A stretch of 64,000 bases of DNA, taken from assembly GCF_030068545.1 (NCBI RefSeq), contig NZ_JASJOR010000006.1, forward strand, positions 248,001-312,000, read 5' to 3'. Every line of letters begins with the position of its first letter. The first letter of the stretch is position 1. Of this stretch, positions 44,787 through 54,087 are shown piece after piece. Under the pieces are notes generated by a model. That model was given only the letters and a program-made list of their open reading frames with translations, did not search any database and was not told the origin of the DNA. Source of the DNA: Xanthocytophaga flava (lineage in GTDB: Bacteria > Bacteroidota > Bacteroidia > Cytophagales > 172606-1). A program made the translations under genes and the position numbers.

Positions 44787-45809
44787 ATGGAATTATACTT
44801 AGATTCTGCTGACTTAAAAGAGATTGAAACCGGGATGAAATTAGGCTTTCTGACCGGCCTTACAACTACTCCTACTTTCATGCACCGTGAAGGTGTTACG
44901 GATGTAGATGCAATGATTGTAAACCTTTCGAAAATTGTGCCTGTATTACAAATTGAAGCGTTGGGTAGCACAGCAGACGAAATCATTAAAGATGCAGAAC
45001 GTCAACTAGCACTGGGTCTTGATCCAGCTAAAACTGTATTTAAAATTCCGGTTTCTCTGGAAGGTGTAAAAGCTTGTAAAGCGCTGCGTGATCGTGGTAT
45101 GATGGTCAATGTACACTTGGTATATACCATTCAGCAAGCATATATGGCTATGACAGCAGGCGCAAATTATGTTTGTGTACTGGCAGGCCGTATGCAGGAT
45201 CAAGGATATGATGCATTAAAACTGATCCGTGAGTGTGTGGATATGATCAACTACTATGGCTCTGATGCTAAAGTAATGTTCTCTTCTGTACGTAATACTG
45301 AACACGTACGCAATGCTATCGAACTGGGCTGCCACACAATTACTGTACCATGGAAGTTAATGAAAATCTTAACTGATAATAACTTTACAACAGTAGGTAC
45401 ACAACAGTTCTTTGAACATACTCGTTTGGTTACTATGCGGGTTCGTGATATCATCAGTGATAAAAATCCTGTTGTGAAACTACATGATGAAGTATTGGAT
45501 GCTGTAGTACAAATGACTCAGTCTGGTTTTGGTGCTGTTAGTGTTATGAAAGAAGATGGTCGTTTGTTAGGTATCTTTACAGATGGTGATCTGCGTCGTC
45601 AGTTAGCTTCTAATGGTAAAAACCTGATGAGCCAGAAAATGTCTGCATTTGAATACAAAGCACCAACTACTATTCCTGCAGATGCATTATTGAACGAAGC
45701 ACTGGCTATTTTCAAGGAAAAACAAATTGACACAATCATTGTTACAGACAGTGATCAGGTAGTAGGTATGCTGGATATCCAGGATATGGCGAAATGGGAT
45801 CTGATCTAG
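44787..45809 (+). CDS. Transaldolase/F6P-aldolase-like domain fused to a CBS pair
   Basis: 340 residues. Residues 1-215 form a class I aldolase barrel of the transaldolase/fructose-6-phosphate aldolase type: ELYLDSADLKEIE, GLTTTPTFM, and the Schiff-base Lys86 in VFKIPVSLEG. By eye, Gln55 sits at the FSA Gln59 position, while FSA Tyr131 appears replaced by Leu (YVCVLAGR). Residues about 222-340 are two CBS motifs close to the CBS part of KdsD (LLGIFTDGDLRRQL; TIIVTDSDQVVGMLDIQDM). KdsD joins a SIS isomerase to that pair; here the SIS part is replaced. A neighbour of kdsA and a KdsC-like gene, so a role in arabinose 5-phosphate supply or sensing is plausible. Confidence 0.88.
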   Translation: MELYLDSADLKEIETGMKLGFLTGLTTTPTFMHREGVTDVDAMIVNLSKIVPVLQIEALGSTADEIIKDAERQLALGLDPAKTVFKIPVSLEGVKACKALRDRGMMVNVHLVYTIQQAYMAMTAGANYVCVLAGRMQDQGYDALKLIRECVDMINYYGSDAKVMFSSVRNTEHVRNAIELGCHTITVPWKLMKILTDNNFTTVGTQQFFEHTRLVTMRVRDIISDKNPVVKLHDEVLDAVVQMTQSGFGAVSVMKEDGRLLGIFTDGDLRRQLASNGKNLMSQKMSAFEYKAPTTIPADALLNEALAIFKEKQIDTIIVTDSDQVVGMLDIQDMAKWDLI

Positions 45810-45848
45810 AGATCTGAGGTCTATCATTATATATAAAAGAGAAAAGAA

Positions 45849-45893
45849 GAAAGTACATATCTATAGCATCTTTGCAATCTGGTGTGTACTTTC
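45849..45893 (+). terminator. Possible terminator or hairpin before the KdsC-like gene
   Basis: A 9-bp perfect stem (GAAAGTACA at 45849-45857 with 45885-45893), 27-nt loop, followed by a pyrimidine-rich tract ending in six T. It may only partly stop read-through into the next gene. Confidence 0.45.
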
Positions 45894-45925
45894 GTTCTTT
45901 CCTCTTTTTTGTTTATAGACACTTT

Positions 45926-46627
45926 ATGCATTCAATTCTCTCTTTATTTATAGCAAACGGAGGAGAAGTTCTTACTTCTCCGGAAATATTGATCCAGAAA
46001 GCATCTAAAATTCGGGCCTATCTATTTGACTGGGATGGAGTATTTACAGATGGGAGTAAATTTCCGGATGGAAGTAGTTCTTTTTCTGAACTTGACTCTA
46101 TGGGTGTTAATTTGCTTAGATTTGGTCATTGGCTTCGTCATGCTCAGGAATATGCTTTTGTAGGGATAATGACTGGAGAAAAGAATCCTTCCAGTATCAC
46201 ACTTGCTCAGCGGGAACATTTTGATGCAGTGTATTTCCGCATAAAGAACAAAGGAGAAGCACTTCAACACTTACTTCAAACCTATAATCTAAAACCTGAG
46301 GAAGTAGCCTTTGTATTTGATGATGTATTAGATCTTTCCGTTGCAGCAGTAGCGGGCCTTCGGTTAATGGTAAAAAGAAATACAGCACCATTATTTGCTA
46401 ACTATGTAAAAAATAAAAATCTGGCTGACTATGCCAGTGCCAATGACATGCATAGCGTTCGGGAGATGAGTGAGTTACTATTAGGTCTTCAGGGTAACTT
46501 TGAAGAAGCTGTTGCGAAACGATCTCAATTCTCAGAAGAATATGCTACCTATTTTGACGGAAGAAACCAACGTGTTACTACATTGTATACTAAAGAAAAC
46601 AATCAGATTGTCACAATAAGCGCCTGA
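45926..46627 (+). CDS. KdsC-like HAD phosphatase with C-terminal extension
   Basis: 233 residues from the ATG at 45926; the frame is open to 45872, but the earlier part is the hairpin and pyrimidine tract. HAD motif I is FDWDGVFTDG (DxD), motif II is IMTGEKNPSS, and motif III is NKGEALQHLLQTYNL with motif IV VFDDVLDLSV, in KdsC order. KdsC hydrolyses KDO 8-phosphate, the step after kdsA. Motif II differs from the usual SGRxS, and a 60-residue C-terminal tail (GNFEEAVAKRSQFSEEYATYFDG) is extra, so specificity may differ. Conservatively, it is KdsC-like. Confidence 0.8.
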   Translation: MHSILSLFIANGGEVLTSPEILIQKASKIRAYLFDWDGVFTDGSKFPDGSSSFSELDSMGVNLLRFGHWLRHAQEYAFVGIMTGEKNPSSITLAQREHFDAVYFRIKNKGEALQHLLQTYNLKPEEVAFVFDDVLDLSVAAVAGLRLMVKRNTAPLFANYVKNKNLADYASANDMHSVREMSELLLGLQGNFEEAVAKRSQFSEEYATYFDGRNQRVTTLYTKENNQIVTISA

Positions 46628-46648
46628 AAAACATACTATTCGGAACAA

Positions 46649-46684
46649 AAAATGCCCTGGTTTGAAAATCAGGGCATTTTGTAT
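46649..46684. terminator. Bidirectional terminator
   Basis: An 11-bp perfect stem (46649-46659 with 46670-46680) between the convergent KdsC-like and phosphate transporter genes, A-run on one side and T-rich on the other. Confidence 0.9.
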
Positions 46685-46705
46685 TATAGGAGCTTTACTA
46701 AGCTA

Positions 46706-48088
46706 TTATAATATCCAACGGAAAATCACATACAATGTTGCAGATAAGAAGATACTTACAGGTAATGTTAGTATCCAGGCCATTGCAATATTCCGGATCG
46801 TTTTAGGTTGAAGATTTTTGATACCATTGCTGGCGACCATACTTCCTGCAATACCGGATGACAATACGTGTGTAGTACTTACAGGTAATCCCAGACCTGT
46901 AGCCAATCCTATTGTGCTTGCCGCAACCAATTCAGATGACGCTCCTTGTGCATATGTCAAATGGCTCTTTCCAATTTTTTCACCAATGGTTCTAACAATC
47001 CTTTTCCAACCAATCATAGTACCTAAGCCAAGTGAGATTGAGATCATTACTGTAACCCAGGTTGGCGCATAGTTTGTAAAAGCATTTAATCGATCCATAT
47101 CCTTCTCAATAGCCTTTGTATCCTCTTGTCCAACCTCTTTCTTGATAATACTTGTTTGTTTATTGATCAACAGGATATCTCTGCGTATTTCAAGTTTCTT
47201 TTCAGGAGCAATATCCTCACTGGCTTTTGTTGGAATTGACTGTTCCATCTCTCCTAACTCTTTTGAAACTAAAGCAATAGCTTCTTTCGCTTCTTTTGAC
47301 AAACGTGTGGTATCCAAACTGGAAACCAACACATGTAGTGAAGCTGCGTGAGTATGCAGTTCTTTTTTATCCAGTCGGCTGTCAATAGCAAAACGAAGTG
47401 GAACAATGCTAATCAGGATTAACATCACTAAACCCACACCTTTTTGACCATCGTTAGAACCATGGAAGAAGCTTACCAGGGTACAAGTGATAATCAAAAT
47501 GATACGAATCCATAGCGGTGGAGCCTGCTTTTTAGGTGGCTCTTTAAATATAGCTTTGTTCTCTACAGTTCTCCGTAAGATATACATTAGCACAATGGTT
47601 ATGCTAAAACCAAATAAAGGAGAAATCAACAAAGACAAACCAATTTCGCCAGCCTTTCCCCAGTTAACAGATTCAACAGAGTTACTCATCAATCCAAAGG
47701 CAAGGCCAACTCCCAAAATTGAACCAATCAATGTGTGTGAGCTTGAAGCAGGTAAACCAAAATACCAGGTTCCCAGGTTCCAGATAATAGCACTGAATAA
47801 TAAGGCCAGAATCATGGCCACATTATGCCAGACGTTTTGATCGATGAGCAGATTGGTAGGTAGTAAATTTACAATACCCATAGCAACAGCAATACCACCT
47901 GTAAGCACCCCTACAAAATTACAGATACCAGACCATGTAACAGCAGTCCAGGGTTGAAGAGAGTTGGTATAAATAACAGTAGCTACAGCGTTAGCAGTGT
48001 CGTGGAATCCATTGACAAACTCAAAAGCACAGGCGCAGAACAGACAAAACAAGAGGAGAATTAATAATCCGACTTCTAATCCAAACAT
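46706..48088 (-). CDS. Inorganic phosphate transporter, PiT family
   Basis: 460 residues, about ten membrane segments. The duplicated PiT signature is seen as FVNGFHDTANAVATVIYT in the first half and, in the second half, SSELVAASTIGLATGLGLPVSTTHVLSSGIAG. The central soluble loop (residues about 235-330) is helical and charged (LSKEAKEAIALVSKELGEMEQS), as in the larger PiT proteins. It takes up metal-phosphate with H+ or Na+. No PhoU-like partner (DUF47) is adjacent. Single-gene unit with a terminator at 46649. Confidence 0.93.
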   Translation of the reverse strand: MFGLEVGLLILLLFCLFCACAFEFVNGFHDTANAVATVIYTNSLQPWTAVTWSGICNFVGVLTGGIAVAMGIVNLLPTNLLIDQNVWHNVAMILALLFSAIIWNLGTWYFGLPASSSHTLIGSILGVGLAFGLMSNSVESVNWGKAGEIGLSLLISPLFGFSITIVLMYILRRTVENKAIFKEPPKKQAPPLWIRIILIITCTLVSFFHGSNDGQKGVGLVMLILISIVPLRFAIDSRLDKKELHTHAASLHVLVSSLDTTRLSKEAKEAIALVSKELGEMEQSIPTKASEDIAPEKKLEIRRDILLINKQTSIIKKEVGQEDTKAIEKDMDRLNAFTNYAPTWVTVMISISLGLGTMIGWKRIVRTIGEKIGKSHLTYAQGASSELVAASTIGLATGLGLPVSTTHVLSSGIAGSMVASNGIKNLQPKTIRNIAMAWILTLPVSIFLSATLYVIFRWIL

Positions 48089-48290
48089 AAAATAATTAAC
48101 GTGTTTTCTTTTGCAAGATAAGTGAAGTTTTACAGGGTATTGTTATCGTAATGTTAAATCATTCTCTGTAACTTAAGTTCTGCAATTTTTAAGAATAGTT
48201 AAATAAATATCTCTACGAAACATAGTATTATTCAATGGTTTTGTCTTAATTTTCGGGTAAGGTAATTCTTTAGGAGTGTAATAAAAAGCT

Positions 48291-49403
48291 ATGTATGATG
48301 TTCTTATCATTGGAGGTGGCTTAGCAGGGTTGATCAATGCCATTGTATTAAGTAAAGCAGGAAAAAAAGTAGTATTGATAGAACGGAAAATGTATCCGTT
48401 TCATAGAGTTTGTGGAGAATATATTTCTAATGAAACGCTTCCTTTTTTAGCCTCTCTGGATATTAATCCAAAGGAATGGGGAGCTTCTGCTATTAACCAT
48501 TTACAGGTTTCAGCACCCAATGGTACATTACTTTCCATGCCTTTAGATATGGGTGGATTTGGAATTAGCCGTTATACACTTGACTATAACCTATATCTCA
48601 AAGCTATACAATCACAGGTTACAGTGATTACAGGCACAAGTGTAGAAGATGTGATCTTCTCTGGAGATATTTTCTCTGTCACACTATCTGACCATACTAT
48701 CTATAAAGCTCGATTCGTGATTGGAGCCTATGGTAAGAGAGCAAAGCTGGATAAACAATTAAATCGCAGCTATATACACAAACGATCTCCATATATTGGT
48801 GTAAAATATCACATTCATACTGACTTTCCTGTGAATCACATAGCCCTTCATAATTTTAAAGATGGATATTGCGGATTAAGTGCAGTAGAAGGAGACAAAT
48901 ACAATCTTTGCTACCTCACAACCCGTGAGAACCTAAAAAAAAGCGGGTCTATTGAAGAAATGGAAAGAAGGATTATGCAACGCAATCCTTTTCTTCGTCA
49001 CATATTCAGCAACTCTGAGATTCTATTTGAAAAACCCGAAGTTATTAATGAAATATCCTTTGCTCCTAAAACAGCAGTTGAGAATCATATTCTGATGTCC
49101 GGCGATACAGCGGGAATGATTACCCCCCTTTGTGGCAATGGGATGGCAATGGCAATCCATTCTGCTAAACTTTTATCAGGTTTATTACTTAAATCGGATG
49201 AGGAAAAATGGTCTCGAGAACGATTAGAGGTTGTTTATACAAAACAATGGAAAAAATTGTTTGCCCAAAGGTTGTGGGTAGGCCGCAATCTGCAAAAACT
49301 TTTTGGAGATGAACGACTTACAGCAATGTCTGTTCGATTGCTAAAAACAATGCCTTCTCTTACGAAGTTTCTGATCAGTAAAACACATGGTTCAGTGTTT
49401 TAA
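48291..49403 (+). CDS. FAD-dependent oxidoreductase (geranylgeranyl reductase-like)
   Basis: 370 residues. The N-terminal FAD Rossmann motif is VLIIGGGLAGLINAIVLSKAG, and the second FAD-contacting segment is HILMSGDTAGMITPLCGNGMAMAIHSA. FHRVCGEYISNETL is the conserved CGE-type loop of geranylgeranyl-reductase/halogenase-like flavoproteins. In Bacteroidota such genes often accompany polyketide or flexirubin pigment genes, but none is nearby. It is a solitary gene. Substrate unknown. Confidence 0.85.
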   Translation: MYDVLIIGGGLAGLINAIVLSKAGKKVVLIERKMYPFHRVCGEYISNETLPFLASLDINPKEWGASAINHLQVSAPNGTLLSMPLDMGGFGISRYTLDYNLYLKAIQSQVTVITGTSVEDVIFSGDIFSVTLSDHTIYKARFVIGAYGKRAKLDKQLNRSYIHKRSPYIGVKYHIHTDFPVNHIALHNFKDGYCGLSAVEGDKYNLCYLTTRENLKKSGSIEEMERRIMQRNPFLRHIFSNSEILFEKPEVINEISFAPKTAVENHILMSGDTAGMITPLCGNGMAMAIHSAKLLSGLLLKSDEEKWSRERLEVVYTKQWKKLFAQRLWVGRNLQKLFGDERLTAMSVRLLKTMPSLTKFLISKTHGSVF

Positions 49404-49441
49404 ATTTCAAGTCAATAGAGTTGCTATTGGTCGGAAACAAT

Positions 49442-49466
49442 AAGAGCCTGCATATTGCAAGCTCTT
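49442..49466. terminator. Weak bidirectional terminator
   Basis: A stem of AAGAGC with GCTCTT plus an inner TGCA/TGCA, between convergent genes. No strong T-run. Confidence 0.45.
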
Positions 49467-49475
49467 GCTACTATA

Positions 49476-51410
49476 TTATTTCTTCTTCAAAACAATCATT
49501 TCGCCAAACTTGCCAATGACGTGGTCATAAAACTGCTGTAAATGCGAATAATAGTCTACAGGAATAAATACTGATTTAATTTGAAGCTGGGTAGACAACT
49601 GAAACTGTGCACCATTGAGAGATGTCTGATATCTGAAAACACCAATGTTATCAGGCAGAGACACCAATGCTGATTTCGGTATCTCTTGTATTTCATAACC
49701 ATCTGGTATATGGAGGTTTAATATAAACTGAAAACTTTCCGGATAGTCTAATTCAATAGGTAAATTACGTTTTGACCCTTTGAAAGGATTTTCCTGAAAA
49801 TGATGCCACATAACAGGCTTGAAATACAAGGTTTTAGCCGATTCAGGATCATCTTCTGGAACAAGCTGATATGTATGTAGTAAATACTCATCTGGCTTTT
49901 CCTGATTTTCTTTCTCAAATTTTATAAGTTTCTTATCATTAAATACAGTTCTTTGCCTATCTAAAAACTTTTCCTCTCCTAAAGTTAAGTATGTACGTCG
50001 AACGTCTACAGCCTTGTATCCCTCATATCTGACAGCAAAATTGTAGATTGGCTTTTGGGGATTTTCCAAATTGATATCTGCATAGACTGTTTCTTTTGCA
50101 ACTGGAGCCTGATCTATATTTATCCAGCGACTCTCTTTTTTATCTAATACAAATGCAGCCCAGTTCAGATCTTCTTTTGCAAGCAGTTGATAAGGACGTA
50201 ATGGGTCACAGGCATCCAGTAATACATCTTTTCCACCAAGATTTATATAGGCAAGTGTATGAGTAAACTGAGATAATAATGCATAGGATTTTTGAATCTT
50301 GCCATGTGACCGAGCACTAACAAGTGCGGGATTTGCCTTAAAGCCTGCTTCTTCCAGCAGTAAAACGAGAAATAAGTTTATTTCGGCATTACTCCCTTGC
50401 TTTGATTCCAGAAACTTGCCAAACATTTGCTCCGGCCATACACGATACGTCCCATTCCATGTAATGGTATTTTTAACATAATTGTAGATTTTCTGAACCT
50501 TGACAATGTCGGGATCGGCAGGTGCAATAACCTGCCCTAATATATCTTTAGCTTTCCCCGCTCTATTCAAAAAATTATCATACTCTGTACTTAATAATAC
50601 TTGATCTGCCAGTTTTTCCCAAGTAGTCATTACATTCTTATACTCCACACCACCACTCATGCTTTTACTTGCTGCTTTGTAACCAGCCAGTTGAAATCTT
50701 ACTTTCTCTGCATAATCATAGTGATTGGCCACATATGATTCTTCGACTAAAGCAGGCAGATTTTCTAACATCCAAGTAGAAACGGGTTTATCCCCCATAC
50801 TTTGATATTTGGTCATTAATCTCTCTCCCTGTAGCAATACCCGATAATCCATATCCTGCACTTGTATATTTACACTCATTTCGCTATGTAGAGTTGGAAT
50901 GTCTGCTTGAAAAAACCATCCTTCCAGAAAAGTATAATTTTGAGAGGTCGTCTTTGAGCGATACTCAATAATAGATCCTACCTCTACAGAAGGAAACGTA
51001 AATCGTTTTTCTCTCCAGTTAACTGAAGCATCCACATCAAAAATCTGATTTTTTGGTACTTCTGTGATGATCGCTTTTCCAGATTTATCAACAGTAATAG
51101 TTTGAGCTTCAACTTTATCAATATTCTCAATTCTATCTTTAGCATAATATTGTAAAGCCATATTAGCACGATCAAGTCCTTTTTTATCAAGAATCTTTAT
51201 ACGTTTATGGCGTTCTATGGTAACGTTGTTATAATCGATTGTTATTCTACCATAATCAGCCAGAACAACGGCAGAGGCTGCGCTATCAAATGGACAAACC
51301 GAGAGCTTTGCCTCTCTATCTGAAATTTTGCCCCATTTAATTGGGCTTTGCGAATAAGTAATAGAATAAATACAGAGAGAGATGAAAAGGAATAGTAATC
51401 TTCGTTTCAT
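49476..51410 (-). CDS. DUF3857 / transglutaminase-like secreted protein
   Basis: 644 residues with signal peptide MKRRLLFLFISLCIYSITYSQ. A DUF3857 region (residues about 60-215: ITVDKSGKAIITEVPKNQIF; VEVGSIIEYRSKT) precedes a transglutaminase-like core (about 300-400). The position of the catalytic Cys reads GSNAEINLFLVLLLEEAGF, with no Cys, while His (TLAYINLGGKD) and Asp (LLDACDP) segments remain. By sequence it would be catalytically inactive, as in many Bacteroidota homologues. The C-terminal 200 residues are a DUF2569-like or beta domain. It is probably periplasmic, role unknown. Confidence 0.85.
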   Translation of the reverse strand: MKRRLLFLFISLCIYSITYSQSPIKWGKISDREAKLSVCPFDSAASAVVLADYGRITIDYNNVTIERHKRIKILDKKGLDRANMALQYYAKDRIENIDKVEAQTITVDKSGKAIITEVPKNQIFDVDASVNWREKRFTFPSVEVGSIIEYRSKTTSQNYTFLEGWFFQADIPTLHSEMSVNIQVQDMDYRVLLQGERLMTKYQSMGDKPVSTWMLENLPALVEESYVANHYDYAEKVRFQLAGYKAASKSMSGGVEYKNVMTTWEKLADQVLLSTEYDNFLNRAGKAKDILGQVIAPADPDIVKVQKIYNYVKNTITWNGTYRVWPEQMFGKFLESKQGSNAEINLFLVLLLEEAGFKANPALVSARSHGKIQKSYALLSQFTHTLAYINLGGKDVLLDACDPLRPYQLLAKEDLNWAAFVLDKKESRWINIDQAPVAKETVYADINLENPQKPIYNFAVRYEGYKAVDVRRTYLTLGEEKFLDRQRTVFNDKKLIKFEKENQEKPDEYLLHTYQLVPEDDPESAKTLYFKPVMWHHFQENPFKGSKRNLPIELDYPESFQFILNLHIPDGYEIQEIPKSALVSLPDNIGVFRYQTSLNGAQFQLSTQLQIKSVFIPVDYYSHLQQFYDHVIGKFGEMIVLKKK

Positions 51411-51463
51411 AAATGGGTATATAAGGCAATAGTTTCGTATCTAAAAGATACAAAAAAAAACAA

Positions 51464-51506
51464 ATCTTCTGAAATCCACCTTAAAAAGTATCAAATTTCA
51501 GAAGAT
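51464..51506 (-). terminator. Terminator of the type B sorting-domain gene
   Basis: A 12-bp perfect stem (51464-51475 with 51495-51506). On the minus strand it is followed by TTG and nine T. Confidence 0.9.
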
Positions 51507-51541
51507 CTGTTTCTAAAAAATAAATTCCAGGAATGTTTTTC

Positions 51542-53761
51542 TTATCGCAGTAAAGAAACAGTTCCTTTGTAGTGGCTGTTTCGGTATTTAACCATGTAGT
51601 AGTAAACCCCTGTAGGAAAACCAAATCCAGTCCAGCTAAATTCACGGCTTGTACTTTCAAAAGCCAGTTTTCCCCAACGATTATAAACTTCTATTTTTAC
51701 GAACTGATCTTTACAATTATCAGGTGGCAGGTATTCATATAACTGGAATGTTTCATTAAATCTATCTCCGTTTGGTGTAAAGACATTAGGGACAGAGTCC
51801 CGTGAAAATGTAAATTCGATATCTTTGACATTCATTTCTACACTTACTGTATCTGCATTGTTGGGGGAACAGGAATTATCCTGAAGTAAAAAATCAACAA
51901 TGAACTTTCCATCTGGCAACAGTTGTAATGCATGGCAATCTGGTACCCATAAAAATGGTTCTCTAAGAGTACCTATTCCGGTGGCTCCATTTCTAAACTG
52001 CATTCCTGCTTCCTCCAACGAAAATCCTCTTCCTATAGCTTTTACAACAATAGGATCATTATCAGGATCTGTTCCCAGAATATCAAACTGTATACTCTCT
52101 CCTACTGTTACACTTATACTATTACCAGGCAGTGTTGTAGTGACTTCTGGTTTTTGATTAGGTTGGCGCTGAAACTGAAGACGCACGCTTACTGTATCTT
52201 TTTTATCTGTATTTGGACAACGTTTGTCTGTCACAATGAAATCCACAATATATACTTTATCATCCTGCAATTTATCACAGATGGGGTTCCAGGCAAATGG
52301 CAGTTTAAGACTTCCTTTTCCTGTACCATTGGAAAATGACATACCTAAATCACTTAAGATAAACCCTCTGCCGACAGCTTCAAGAGAGATATTATCTTCG
52401 TCAGGATCTATCCCTGTTACATTAAATGTCAGATTGTTTCCTTCTACTATCAATGCAGTATTTCCTGGTAAATCTGTTTCTATTGTGGGTTTCTGATTTG
52501 GGAGAGGTTCAATAATTAGTTTTACACGTAAGGTATCTGCCTCTGGTCTGGGACAACCATCATCTTCTACAATTACATCAAATTCATAAGGATTAGTAAC
52601 GTCACTTGTTGCACATTCAGACCAGCATAGTTTTGAACGTAATGTATCCTGAGCATTTCGAATAGTTCCGCTGGCGGGAGAGATTGAAACCATATCCTGC
52701 GAAAAGTTAATAGGATTAATTTTTACTTTCAGATTTGTTCCTCCATTAGCATCAGAAAGTAAAAGATCCATGCAACGATCTTCTTGTGAAGCTTTCAAGA
52801 TCATTATTTCTCCTTCTTTATAAAAAGAAGTCTTTCCTTTCTCTTTTAACTGCACAACCGGAGGGATAGTAGTAGGGCAATCCACAACAAGCAATTGAAA
52901 ATCCCGCCGTACCCCTCCTATCTTTATATTATTCCGATACTCTTCACAAAGAACAGAAAATACATATAGCCCCACTCTATTCGCTGTAAAACTTAACACG
53001 CCTGTTTTTGGATCCACCCGTAAAGGTTTAGGACCAGGTATTACATTATTTAAATTGATACTACGAGCCCATATTACCTCATCATATGGTGCGGGATATG
53101 AAGGCGGACTAGGAGTTTGTTGTGTACTATGTCCTGAAAAAGGAGTTACAAGAGAATAACGCAATTCATCCCCATCTACATCAGTGGCTCCAAAGTAAAA
53201 TGTAAAGGGTTTATTCACACATGCATAATCACCTTTGGGAATAGTAAATATGGGTGAGCTATTAATAAAAGTTTTCTTATTTATATGTACAGGCGGAAAC
53301 TCCAGATAAAAGCTATTTCCTGCGGCTCCCGGACTCTGAATATTTATAATTGTTTGATTTCGGCAGCATCTTTCCCACACGACATAATATCCTGCGGCTT
53401 CTGTATAATAATCTGGACTTAAGAAGATGTTCTGTTCATATCGAATCAATCGTGTACGAAGATTACTTTGGCTACAATTGGGATTAGTATAAGGAATGAA
53501 TGCCCCTCCTGTCTTATATAAGGGAATCGTTATAACTTGCTGATTTGTTCGTTTATTAAAAATGACAGCATAGATTTGATCGTCTTCTGCACCAGGATTT
53601 CCATTAATATCATCAAAATATAGATTTAAAGCTAGTTTGTATATATAACGCAAACTGTCTGTAGATGTCAGTTCAAATTCTCCACCTACAATGTGTGTAG
53701 CTTTTGAGAATTGTACAGAGACTAGGAAACATACTATGGTCAGTAGTAAATATTTCTTCAT
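51542..53761 (-). CDS. Large T9SS type B sorting-domain protein
   Basis: 739 residues with signal peptide MKKYLLLTIVCFLVSVQFSKA. The start of the mature part (THIVGGEFELTSTD ... YIYKLALNLYFDDI) is a Bacteroidota-typical extracellular module. Two Ig-like or cadherin-like repeats of about 100 residues follow, each opening QKPE/TxxxLPGN (430 and 547). The end is a type B sorting domain: SVPNVFTPNGDRFNETF ... GFPTGVYYYMVKYRNSHYKGTV. It is therefore secreted and surface-attached or released. Adjacent to the DUF3857 gene on the same strand, separated by a terminator. Function unknown, likely adhesion or matrix. Confidence 0.9.
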   Translation of the reverse strand: MKKYLLLTIVCFLVSVQFSKATHIVGGEFELTSTDSLRYIYKLALNLYFDDINGNPGAEDDQIYAVIFNKRTNQQVITIPLYKTGGAFIPYTNPNCSQSNLRTRLIRYEQNIFLSPDYYTEAAGYYVVWERCCRNQTIINIQSPGAAGNSFYLEFPPVHINKKTFINSSPIFTIPKGDYACVNKPFTFYFGATDVDGDELRYSLVTPFSGHSTQQTPSPPSYPAPYDEVIWARSINLNNVIPGPKPLRVDPKTGVLSFTANRVGLYVFSVLCEEYRNNIKIGGVRRDFQLLVVDCPTTIPPVVQLKEKGKTSFYKEGEIMILKASQEDRCMDLLLSDANGGTNLKVKINPINFSQDMVSISPASGTIRNAQDTLRSKLCWSECATSDVTNPYEFDVIVEDDGCPRPEADTLRVKLIIEPLPNQKPTIETDLPGNTALIVEGNNLTFNVTGIDPDEDNISLEAVGRGFILSDLGMSFSNGTGKGSLKLPFAWNPICDKLQDDKVYIVDFIVTDKRCPNTDKKDTVSVRLQFQRQPNQKPEVTTTLPGNSISVTVGESIQFDILGTDPDNDPIVVKAIGRGFSLEEAGMQFRNGATGIGTLREPFLWVPDCHALQLLPDGKFIVDFLLQDNSCSPNNADTVSVEMNVKDIEFTFSRDSVPNVFTPNGDRFNETFQLYEYLPPDNCKDQFVKIEVYNRWGKLAFESTSREFSWTGFGFPTGVYYYMVKYRNSHYKGTVSLLR

Positions 53762-54087
53762 AAGCGATATTTATTCTTGTTCTGAAAAACAATATGATAT
53801 TGTATCGATACCTGTTACAGGCTCTGATAAGAGGGAGTTTCGTACTTAAAAGAGATCTATTAGCTTATTAGCTTAACACTTAATTTGTTATGAAGAGGAA
53901 TGCGATTCTAAATGTAAGATTTTTTTTGAAAAGAACGACTTTTCTCAGAAAGATTATTGAGACAGCGCCTAAAATAGAAGGATTTTCAGATTACATGGGA
54001 CTAAAGTAAAAAATTAAAAGGACAAATAGAAATCCCTTCTATGTAATAAAATCACAACAAATTCCTAATTTACAGTCAGTTATAAAA
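53762..54087. other. Intergenic region, no gene
   Basis: 326 bp between two minus-strand genes. AT-rich, with a short tandem TATTAGCT pair near 53868 and a palindromic CAATATGATATTG near 53790. No terminator for the NlpC/P60 gene or convincing promoter was found. Confidence 0.4.
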
